A stretch of DNA of 64,000 nucleotides from Anthostomella pinea (taxonomy: Eukaryota > Ascomycota > Sordariomycetes > Xylariales > Xylariaceae), in contig CAUWAG010000003.1 in the NCBI GenBank assembly GCA_963556695.1, positions 7,936,001 to 8,000,000 on the forward strand, given 5' to 3'. Position numbers and translations under genes: made by a program. Shown here one piece after another: positions 54,660 to 64,000 of the stretch. The notes below the pieces were generated by a model. That model did not search any database. It was not told where the DNA came from and worked only from the letters and a program-made list of their open reading frames with translations. Position 1 is the first letter of the stretch. Each line of letters begins with the position of its first letter.

Positions 54660-57560
54660 TATATAAGTATAATAAGAGACGGCAAGGCCGCTTCCGGAAA
54701 TGGTGGCTCGAACATGCCATTTCGGGCACCTGCCCTGTCGGGCAATTCTCAGCCATGCAACCTCTCGCTGCTTTTCGCGCACCTAGAAATGGGATTAACC
54801 CCTCACGTACCTCACAAGTCCACTTGTACCTCTTCTTCCCTTTGCTCAGTTCAGACCACGCTACGCCTGACTCCGTTACAGCCCAGTCTATATTCCAAAT
54901 AGCCTTCGTTCATCAGTGGCACCAGTAGCCTCCAGTATATTTACACCCTGTAATTAGCATACGGCTTTTCATTGCATGTGCCATTACAATATTGCTTGTG
55001 ACTTATCCTTGGCCTTTGAACTTACGCGCTGTGGCTGCCTTATAAGTCACCGAATGGGCCAAACAGTCAACTCGTCGCACTCGACTTGGGCACTACCATG
55101 AGCGCCCATGGCCAGGCCATAAACCTGCCCAGTGAGATGCGGCACAACGGTTTGCGTCGTCACCCTGTTACGGCCTTCCCCAAACCACAAGGGGCATGAA
55201 TTTCTAATCCACCAGCTTGTGATGCCAGAAGCGAGAAACGGCAGCAGATTTTCCTCATCGGGCAACTAACTGTTCAGGTCGTAATTTGACCCAATATCCC
55301 GCCGGACATGACCGAAGGGTCAGCGGCTCCCCCGATACCTGCAGCATGTCACAGCGACGATGGAGCTAGTGGAAGGCAATAGTTATCTCAGACAGGGTAC
55401 CCATCTATTAGAAAAAGTTTCTGGTCTCAATTCTCAACATCAGCAGGGGGTTTTTCCGTGCAAGCAATACGACGTATTAACGGATGCTCACGATGTGACA
55501 ATCAGGCCTACAGCTGTGCTGGTCAGGGCTGATGGGTTGAAATATCTAGATTCAACGATATCTAAGGAAGAAGAGGCAAGGTCGGAAGAGAACGGGGAAG
55601 CTAGGGGTATATATGTACATAAATATGTGGAGGTATTACGTAATACCGTAACACACGAGGGTTACAATGCCAACAAGACTGCCTCTTCAGGGAATTTTAT
55701 ATCCATTATGGCTTCTTGACTGCGTTAAGCTGATGCTATTTACCGAGGGCTCACAAATGCAAAGTGGCGTGCGCCTGGTTAAGGAGTCGTGCATCAAAAT
55801 GCCGCCCATGGTGCCACCTGGACTGGCAGTATCTGTATCCTTGTTGCATGACCCTTGAAGCTGTCAGGGCTAAGCCATCGAGCAGATAGATGCTCCCGAC
55901 TGGTACCTGCTAATCTGATGCATTACTGCCTACAACCCTGCAACACTTGTTGTGGTAGGCAGTTGGAAGCAACCCCTGCATTGAGAAACTTTCCAGGTCT
56001 TCGCGAAGCTATGGTACCCGGGCAAAAGCTGCAAAAGATACAAAGGATCAATATAACAGACTTGGCACCATTCCCAACGCCTGCTTTCAGCCTTAACGAC
56101 ACTCGAAAATATCACAAGGGTCACAAGGCATTGCTTGCCCGCTATCAGGACCTCTTCAGCCTAGATTAACCTCTTCAGGAAGTTTTCGTCTTGGCTTCGC
56201 TATCATCTGCTTATGCCTGTTCTCAGCTAGTGACGAGCTGGACCAAAGGCCAGGATCACCCACGATAAAGGTGGAGCGTATTAGGCTATATAAGCGTGAA
56301 TAAACCCCTCGTCTGCCGTGGAAAGGGTATCTTGTTCCCGTGCCCCGTATCCTCATGCTAAGGCACCTCTGAGAGGAGTGGCTGGTGACCCCTTTTCAAC
56401 CTTGCCGGATGCGACTCTCCGGCTAGCCGGCTCCTAACGGGCCTTCCGATTAGCCCAGGTCAACATTTCTGAGACGTCGTATACTTCTTTACAACCATCT
56501 GCAGAAAGGGTCTTACCGCCGGAGAACCCGTGAGGCTGATGTTGACCCGCTCTTGACGATCTTGACGAAATGGAATCAGATGTGGCTCCAGACTATCGTA
56601 TGATGTTTCGCTGGTATTGCCATTTTGAGATGGTCAAGGATTAGAAGGAGTCGCAGACGTGGCAGATGGTCATATACCGCCTTCTTGAGAGCTATAACCT
56701 ATTTTGGAAGTCAAACACGTCAGGCTTATCTCGGCAACCCCGGGTAGATGATAATAATCAGGCATTGCTACTAACAAGTGTTGAGAGCTGGGTTTCATGG
56801 CAGGGTGTAAAGTATATAAGTCGTCTTTCTTTAATCACTTGTTGAGAAAGTGTTCTAACTCAGACTTGCTTTATCTTGTCCAAATGTCTATTTTGAAATT
56901 TAAGGCATGGCAGCCACCGAAGCCAGAGCCGAAGCCAAAGCCGAAGCGAACAACTGCTGCTCCTATATCAACAACAAACCCTTAGCAGCATATGAACTTC
57001 CTCCAGATGCCTTCAATCCACCGCAATCTTGTCCCTCGAGTCGACAATGAGGCACTCAACCGGCATTAGACCCAGAGTGTCCAGCGGTCCCTTAGGGAAG
57101 GTTTCACTGTTCAACCCCCATTAGAACAGGACACTGGAGCTTTCAGTCACAGAAAACCATCCAATGACGACCCGGCAAGCATTGTAAGCCAGCCCAGCGC
57201 AATCCTTGGAAATGCTGGTGGTGCAGACTTGAACAACAGTACTATCAGCCTTTGCCAAGCTGCTGCTTCTACGGAACAACCATCAGCCTGCCATGACATT
57301 AATCACACTATAGATATGTGTAAGTATTATACTTATTACGAGAAAGCTTAGACTGATCTTGTCACCTTGTAGCAGGTATTGAAGACTATAACCAGAATTA
57401 TAGCAGCTCGGATTATGCCAACCCCGACGACTTTACCTGTTCCCAAGCCACACCTGCGTCGAGCCTAAACTGCATAAACGACCTTGAAGTTGCTGAAGCC
57501 TGTTCTCCAGCGGCCAACCTAACTGCTGTCAGATTTGAGCCAATCGTGAGGTTGAAGTGT
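54660..57560 (+). pseudogene. Degenerate gene-like region, unidentified
   Basis: Composition returns to near-genic, but no long frame survives. Protein-like segments on the plus strand are separated by stops, several at places where a Trp codon is plausible: 55360-55719 (DGLKYLDSTISKEEEARSEE), 55855-56169 (LREAMVPGQKLQKIQRINIT), about 56570-56805 (VAPDYRMMFRWYCHFEMVKD, then a stop) and 57181-57560 (GIEDYNQNYSSSDYANPDDF after an apparent GT-AG intron at about 57317-57373). Pro/Lys repeats (PEPKPKPKR) lie near 56925. I recognise no domain. It may be one broken gene, more than one, or a decayed transposon. Confidence 0.3.
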
Positions 57561-57952
57561 GTGTGTGTATTCTGTGTGTCTGGAGTGTCCTTGTGTGACC
57601 GTGGCAGTTTTGTGCCAGAGGGGGCTGGATCGGGACGGAACAACTAGGTTCCAGTGTCTACCTATCAAGGTGCCCTCTGTGCTCACCTTTAATCCAACAC
57701 ACCCCCTCAGCCAGGCAGGCAACGGCTCTGGCTGAACTAGTCTATAGAGTAAACTACCTCAGGGTCTTGACTCAGAATCTCTTCTCTCTTCTCAATGGCT
57801 CCCTCCTGTGACCTTAAATCAAGCTGCCTCGCCTGAGTGTCTACCAATCCCAACTGATCCAGAAATCCTGCCCACCGTTGAGCCGGCAAGGCCTTGGTCA
57901 ATCCATCCACTTTCATCTGTGCTGAAGGCGTATATTCGATGCTGACGGTTCC

Positions 57953-60419
57953 TTATTCCACTTCTTGTTGAAGCCAATGGTTGTGTATGTCCACATGCCG
58001 CAACTTGGTTTTTAAAAGGGCGATTTCGGCTATCACTAGCTTAATTGTCTGTGTATTGTCGCATTCCACTTTGATCTTCTCGTGTTCGAGTTGTACACCA
58101 AGTTCCGTAACCAGCCGGCTGATGTACAGAGTCTCTTTGACTGCCTGAGCCAGTGCGAGTAGTTCCGCTTCTGTAGTAGATGTAGTGATCGTGTCTTGCT
58201 TGTTGGCCCTCCAGCCGATCAATCCTCCGAAAAGAGTCATGGTGAAAGCCTGAGAGCTCTTTCTGTCAAGAGAATTATCGGCAAAGGAAGCATCACTGGC
58301 CACCATTAAATCGTCTCCTCCTCCAAACTGGAGAGAGTGGTGTCTTGTTCTGTATAGATATTGGATGACTCGGTCGGCGGCATTCTGATGGATCTGACTT
58401 GGGTTTGTGAGGAATCTCGCGAGGCGTGATGTTGCGAAGGTTATGTCTTGTCGTGTGGAAACGGAGGCAAATAGAATGGAACCAATCTTGCGTTGGTATT
58501 TCTGGATCTTGTGAGGGGCGGCGTGATCTTACCGGAGCAGTAGTTCTTCTGTACCCATTGGGACCTCAGGGAGTCTGTTAGTCAGGTTGATTAGCTTGGT
58601 TACTTTCTTAATATAGGAGGTCTGGGATAGCCAAATCTTTTGCTGGGGCCGGTCCCGAATGATTTCCATTCCAAGGAACCATTGAATGTGCTCGCCTCCA
58701 GTGATCTTGTATCTTCGTTGAAGCTGCTGAACCATGTCTTGAACATTTCTTGTGCGTGTTTTCTATATGCGACGATCACGTCGTCCACCTAAAAGAATAT
58801 CATGATTCCTTTTCTTGTATAACAGCACGGCTCATATAGAACCGGGTTGAATCACAAGCTGGCCAGAGTCTTTGAGAACTCCTTCTGTCATAGCAATGGA
58901 GAAACCCTCAGCCCATAGAGTGCCTTGTTCAACTGAAGAATTATACCTTTCTTGCGATAGCCGTGTGGCATCCGCATGAAGATCTTCTCATTGATAGGGG
59001 CATGCACAAAGGCATTAACAACATTGTACTGGATCATCTCAAGGTCAAACTTGGCCGTCAGGGCTATCAAGGTTCTGAACGATCTTCTAGCAAGAGTAGC
59101 TGCATACGTTTGCTCTGAATACAGCCCCTTCTGTTGATCTCCTCTGACCACAAGACGTGCCTTGCACTTGATGAACCTCTCATACTTATCAAACTTATAG
59201 ACATACACCCACATGCAGTCCAAGATTTGATGCCCTCGTATAAATGGGTCTTTCTTTCGGATCTCAGTCTATGATCTCATGCCGTCATGACTTTTTAGGT
59301 GATCCTTTTCGGCCATTTCGAACAAGTGCCCCATTGAATTGGTTGCTAGTTTGTCGCGCCACTGTGGCACTTCTTCCAGGAGTCGCCTGTGCAGCTTGAA
59401 TCCTTTTCGCAAAGCTCTCCCAATGCTTGCCCGATCTAGGGTGTTTTTACCCGATCGTTCTATGGGCGAAGTCTTGAGGCCTGCTAGAAACGCCGCTTTC
59501 CAAGGCTCGAGCTCTTTTCGTCCTGGGTCTTGGAGAGGATTTTTGGGTTCCTCATTCCCCTTTTGAATACTATGACATAGCAGGGCGGACAGAGGACTAG
59601 GCAGTGGTGAAGGTAATAGGGCAAACTTTGCCGTGGTGTATGGGTGTTCATTCCCAATACCCATATCTATTTCCTCTTCGTCCTCTTGGACTTGTATCCC
59701 CGTCGGGACCACCGGGCCTCCCGTACTTCCATCCTTTATCCCTGTCGAGGGAGGATGTTGGTCTGCTTGCAGTTCATCAGGATTTTCTTCCTCGTCCTGG
59801 ATATAGTCGTCGGACTCGGATAGAGCGTACTTGTTGACCATGGCCTGTATCTCTTTAACAGTCGCCGTCTTCAAGTCATCTCGGAACCGCTCTTTATTTC
59901 CATCAAATACCTCGTTCTTATTGAAAGCGACATCTCTCGTACTTATCACCTTGTTCAGGTGAGGCACCCACACACGGTAGATATTGGAGGACCGATATCC
60001 AACCAAGTATCCAATCCATGCTTTGGGATTGAGTCTGTCTAGCCTTCGGCGACCCAACTTCATGTCGGTTGTCATTGCGTAGGCTTTGCAACCATACACC
60101 CAGAGATGTGTCTGGTCGGGGCGCTTGTCTGGGGCCATTGGTCGACCTGTCTTCCTCATGACTGCTTCAAAGAAGACATTGAAAGGGGTTTTCTACCCAC
60201 TCTTCCTTCTTGGTGTCCGATTGTAGAGATATGTAGCCGCTTTGAGTATTTCTGGCCATAGGAAGGTCGGCAATCTAGCACCGATTCGCATTGCGCGCGC
60301 TTTCGTTTTCAGTACACCCCCTGGGCGCTCGGCACCTCCGTTCTGGGCTTGTGTATTGGGAGCCGAGGGCTCTACCTTGATCGCGCGGGCTTCTAGCTAT
60401 CTTCCTATATCTGGCTTGT
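57953..60419 (-). pseudogene. Ty1/copia retrotransposon polyprotein, broken
   Basis: In coding order the minus strand shows the end of the integrase core (60160-60419: NGGAERPGG, FLWPEILKAATYLYNRTPRR), the integrase C-terminal part (59269-60159: HLWVYGCKAYAM, KAWIGYLVGYRSSNIYRVW), reverse transcriptase (58888-59223: VNAFVHAPINEKIFMRMP, LNKALYGLRVSP; 58529-58788: VDDVIVAYRK) and RNase H (57953-58306: SDASFADNSLDRKSS, TTEAELLAL). Several stops and frameshifts break it; a TAG in the integrase replaces the expected Trp of a WKTP motif. Gag, protease and the front of integrase are missing: the sequence stops at the LTR at 60420. No matching LTR pair was found. Confidence 0.88.
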
Positions 60420-60665
60420 TGTCACGGAACAGCTGGCAGCTCAGGACGAAGATGCCCATCTATTACTCCAGATGAATAAAAATCTACTGGTGAGGAGGGA
60501 AGAAGGATCAGAACCACCAGCCAATTCTGGTGGGGGATTAGATCTTCAATCCCGCTCCACAATTATCTATAGTGAGTGCAGCGGGGCAACGCGTCCACCC
60601 CACCAGATCACCTGATGAGCGCACGTACCACCGTGAATGGATGGATGGATGTCAGATCCATCACA
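60420..60665 (+). mobile_element. LTR related to family C, truncating the copia element
   Basis: It starts TGTCACGGAACAGC and ends near ATCACA at 60665, and matches 52978-53232 over the GAAGAAGGATC and CCAGCCAATTCTG blocks. No flanking duplication was found (CTTGT before, TAGAT after), so recombination or deletion may have occurred here. The left border falls inside the copia integrase frame. Confidence 0.6.
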
Positions 60666-61146
60666 TAGATAGCTTTTCTTGAAGGACCAGATGGATGACC
60701 CCAAGGTCATACCGCCGCAACAACGGGGATGGGCCCGTGAGCGGGACTGACTGTACTTATTATCTTGAGACCTCCACAACCCTGCGATACAGAGGCTCTG
60801 GGAGGCGTGGTTTGCACTACTGAGGAGCTACCCCCCACGTTAAATACAATCAATCAATCAATCAATCAATCCACTCACACTTAACACTGCAATGATGCTA
60901 TCTTCATTTTCTTTGCATGAAGCTCATAAATTGGATTTGAATCAACCAGAGAATTCTACACATTAAATCTTAGTTTACAAGTGACCTCGATTGTTCCAAG
61001 TCATCCATGATGTCCACCAAGAAAACCACCAAGAGAACCACCAAGAGAACCACCAAGAGAACCACCAAGAGAATAGGACTGCTCGCGCCTTCAGTCAAGA
61101 CCGCTTAAGCGTGGTTACGTGAAACGCTAGGCCATCCCTTCCTCTC
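60666..61146. other. Argonaute 3' region with a CAAT microsatellite and a 12-bp tandem repeat
   Basis: A CAAT tetramer run lies at about 60848-60875. A 12-bp unit (CACCAAGAGAAC) repeats five times at about 61014-61073 and would encode TTKR repeats in a short plus-strand frame (61008-61107). No gene is supported; the interval is downstream of Argonaute. Confidence 0.5.
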
Positions 61147-64000
61147 TCAGATGTAGAACATCGTTTCTCGCAGTCTCCGTTGAATCTCAACGCCCTCCTC
61201 ACTGGCTCCAACCACAGGTTGAGCGCCAGTAGCGCTGCCCGCTACCGAGGGATCAGGCGAGGCATTGACAGACGAGGCATCGAAGAGACCGCTGAGGTAA
61301 CACCGCGCTCGCTCACATGCTATGTCGGCGTAGTATGCTGGAGTGCAGATACTGACCGCCTTCGTGGCGCGACCAAAGACATAGCAAAGACTCTGGGTCA
61401 TGTCCTCTAGCGCATCTGCCGCATTGCGGCAACCTTGCGGGAGCTGGTTAGCCCTACCACGACCACTGTATCGTGCTGACATGGCTTCGTCGAGGACAAC
61501 AACGTAGTGAGCCGGACGCGCTGTGCCCTGGATGGCTGCATGTGCCTGCAGGAAGAAGTCCCAAATGCGAGGCTCGGTCACCCCACGGTCGACAACCGTG
61601 CCCGGTAGCGTGTTTCCTGAGCGACCATCCGACTCTTTTTCCTGGGTTGGATAGAAGCGAGTGTGGTGACGCTTTCCGACAATGATGACAGTGAGCCGTG
61701 GGAGGCCCTTGGCAGTGTCGGCAGGCGGATAGGTCTCCTTGCAAGCCCCGCGTAGCAGCGGCAGCTCTTTGTCAAGAACGATCTGATACTGGCCCTCTGA
61801 GACGCCGTCACGATAGATGATGATGTTCTCGGGCAGAGCGGTATGCTTGCCCTTCGTCTTCCAAAGGCGTAGATGCGATTTTAGCATGCCTTTGAGACTG
61901 TCAACCAGCTCCTGTCGCGCGGTTTGGATGCTGAGCGTAGCGGGCCATTGGCCCAGTTGACTGTCGACACTCGCAACCATGGCCGCAACACTGGGTGCCG
62001 TCTTCAGGGACCCGGGAGATGGATGGGTAACATCGATTCCCACAAGCATGGTCTTGTCTTCAGCGATAAGACCGAGGCGCGAGCGGTCCACGCTTTGGTT
62101 GTTGCCACCCAATTTCAGGTTGAACTTGAGCGCAACGTTCGACATGCTGGTAGCAAATTAGAGTCAGTAATGACTCCTTTTCGACGAGAAATAAAGAGTC
62201 GGAATGCGTATCTCGGGAGCAAGGACTCATGACAAAGGCCAGAAGAGGAAATTCGCCCCCGAGACACGGCTAGAAGGGGCAATAAGAGACTCGAAAATGT
62301 ACATACTACTGATCCTGGCCCTTCTCCTTTTTTAGCTTATGTCCAACCGTGCAAATGGTGTGGATGCCGAATTTGACATCGCCGAGTTGTTTGATACGGT
62401 TGTATATCGGGACCAGTCTCTCCGGGAGGATGATCAGTAGTAGATCCAGGGCTTGCGCCGCAACCTCCAGGTTCTTGTCCAATACCGGATCGTCCTGGCT
62501 TTCGAGAACCCATCTCCGTCCGGCGACTGCGAGAAGTTTGAGTCAGCAATTGCCATTCAAAAAGACAATGGGAGAGGTCTCGGGACCAATCTAAGGGTGT
62601 CTGAAAGGGGTGGGGGAAAACCGGAAAAGTTGCTTACTGGGCTCTGTTGTCTGCATTCCGACGTTTCTTAATACCTGTACAAACTTCTTTACCACTTCAA
62701 CCAGACTGCTACTGTTGGTGAAAGCATCCTTATACTCGGGGAGCGATGGGAGCGATATGAGCACATATGACCACTTGGGCATGACCCCGCACTTGTTGAA
62801 CTGGATTTTTTCCATGTTCCAAGTGCCATTGCGAGTCTGGGCGGGCTTGCCCCTGTAAGTCACCTTCGGGGCGTCGAGCTGCCGTCCCGGGACCGTGATG
62901 AGACGCGGGTTGACAGAGACATGAAATTTGTTCTGTGTGAGTTAGCCGGGAGCAGGAACCAGTCAGCTATTGGAAATGTGTACATACCAGGATCGGGTTT
63001 GTCTGCGTCGAGAGACCAACCGTGCGAATGCCGTCCTTGACGATTGATCCCATGTTTTCCATCGGTCTGCGAACTGCAAACTGGATCATCTGCTCCGTCT
63101 GACTGGGCTCCAGCGCCGAGGCATTCTGGCCCTCGCAGACCATGCAAACCTCAGTAGGCAGATAGATCGGATTCTCTCTCGTGTGGACATTGACAACCGG
63201 CAGGTCGGGATCAGCGATCCTGCGGCCGTATGCTGCAGTAGACGGTGTCAATGACTCCGATCGCTTCGAAGATAGGGCGAAACTTACTCCTCAGAAAGAA
63301 GTCGTACACGCTAATATATCCACCAGCGGTTGGCGGACCGGCAACGGGCTGCTTGCTTGACTTGGGCCCTTTCTTCTTGGACGAACTCAGACTTGCTTGC
63401 GGGGGACCTGAGTTTCTCTGGCCTGAAGCAGAGGCCTCCAGCCAGAATTTGACGGCCTTGGCTCCCGCACCGTATTCCGGGACGATTGGCGGGTGCTCTG
63501 GAGGGGGTTTCCCTGTGCGGCCATCTTCGAGGGTTGCCAAGCCAAGAACGGTCTTGATGCGAGGGATTTCTTCGCTTTTCTTATTCTTTTTTCCCTTCAG
63601 ATGCGTAGTTCTAACGCGGAGCTTCCACAAGAAGCTGTTCAACTTGCGCTTCTTCCTGCCGCATTTAGCAATCAGTTGGTCCAGGGCCCGAGCATCGTAG
63701 AAAGCACCATGGCTGACATTGACATTGACCAGTACGCGGTTGGCGGCGACACGGACGCTGGCAAAAAAGCCACGAACGGCAGTCAGGCTTTTACCAAGAT
63801 GAAAGGTTTTGGCGTCAGTTTCAAGCGAGAATGTCTTGCTAGACCCAATGGTGGCGAGATTGCCCGCAGACTTGGAATAGTGGTTCAGGAAAATGTTGAA
63901 GGCCTGAATCATGTCCAGTTTGCTGTCATAAGCAGCTGACCAATCTGTAGAAGTCAAATATTCGGCAAGCTCACGAACACTGAGCGTGTTTGTGAATTTC
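61147..64000 (-). CDS. Argonaute protein, C-terminal part (PAZ-MID-PIWI); gene runs off the window
   Basis: Five exons (64000-63288, 63232-62988, 62932-62638, 62526-62307, 62146-61147) join in frame with GT-AG introns of about 55-160 nt. The 5' end lies beyond the window. Argonaute binds small RNA and silences matching transcripts. The first visible exon holds the linker and start of PAZ (FHLGKSLTAVRGFFASVR, ISVYDFFL), the second the end of PAZ (YGRRIADPDLPVV, YLPTEVCMVCEGQ), the next MID (NPRLITVPGRQLDAPK, WSYVLISLP), and the last PIWI. The DEDH catalytic set appears present: D in VGIDVTHPSPG, E in ARQELVDSL, D in IYRDGVSEGQ and H in RPAHYVV. It resembles the filamentous-fungal QDE-2/Sms-2 group; which one cannot be said. 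Pro/Lys-rich insertions (KKKGPKSSKQP) are lineage-specific. Confidence 0.93.

Noticed and set aside
60420..60665. LTR at the copia border taken as the copia element's own LTR
   Set aside because: It starts inside the integrase frame rather than at an element end, and resembles the unrelated family C LTR.
1..64000. CRISPR arrays, rRNA genes, operon promoters
   Set aside because: No direct-repeat/spacer arrays or rRNA sequence were seen, and this is a eukaryotic genome.

Overview
The window comes from a filamentous ascomycete (Pezizomycotina). Genes are carried on both strands at close spacing and have short GT-AG introns (about 45-210 nt). Single-copy fungal housekeeping genes lie next to AT-rich blocks that look like repeat-induced point mutation (RIP): C:G to T:A change in repeats, TpA enrichment and Trp-to-stop codons. 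I cannot name the species.

Layout. (1) 0.66-11.4 kb is a RIP-degraded LTR retrotransposon, recognisable by two LTRs and the target duplication CTTAT. Five later insertions sit inside it: two Fot1/pogo DNA transposons (A and B) and three solo LTRs. (2) A third, different pogo element (C) lies at 11.5-13.4 kb. (3) 14.3-50.6 kb is a gene-rich block. It holds an SRPK-like kinase with a C-terminal membrane segment, an HSL-type esterase, phenolic acid decarboxylase, an intron-containing tRNA-Gln(TTG), an Ymr226c/YdfG-like SDR, exosome Mtr3, an Asi-like membrane RING protein, tRNA-splicing endonuclease Sen34, Elongator Elp4, Rpb8, a Nudix hydrolase, Hikeshi, a Ynd1-like apyrase, a CorA-like membrane protein, a hypothetical acidic protein, a HEI10/Zip3-type meiotic RING protein, an NAD(P)-dependent reductase and a 2H cyclic phosphodiesterase. 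(4) 50.9-54.5 kb is a second AT-rich block, studded with solo LTRs of four families, one nested in another. (5) 54.7-60.7 kb holds degenerate gene-like sequence and a broken Ty1/copia polyprotein. (6) 61.1 kb to the window end is the 3' part of an Argonaute gene (PAZ-MID-PIWI) on the minus strand.

The most striking observation concerns pogo elements A and B. Their transposases are nearly identical except for a 69-bp island encoding the DNA-recognition helices of the N-terminal HTH. Their terminal inverted repeats keep the same core (CAAGCGA, twice, 17 bp apart) but differ in the adjoining half-sites. This looks like a coordinated change of transposase specificity and transposon ends. A is intact. 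B has lost its first catalytic Asp and is frameshifted.

The housekeeping genes form no operons. Several act in RNA metabolism (Mtr3, Sen34 beside a tRNA with an intron, Elp4, Rpb8, the cyclic phosphodiesterase, Argonaute), and two bear on genome defence and meiosis (Argonaute, HEI10). Gene models were built by reading splice sites by eye; those whose exons add up in frame are stated as such.
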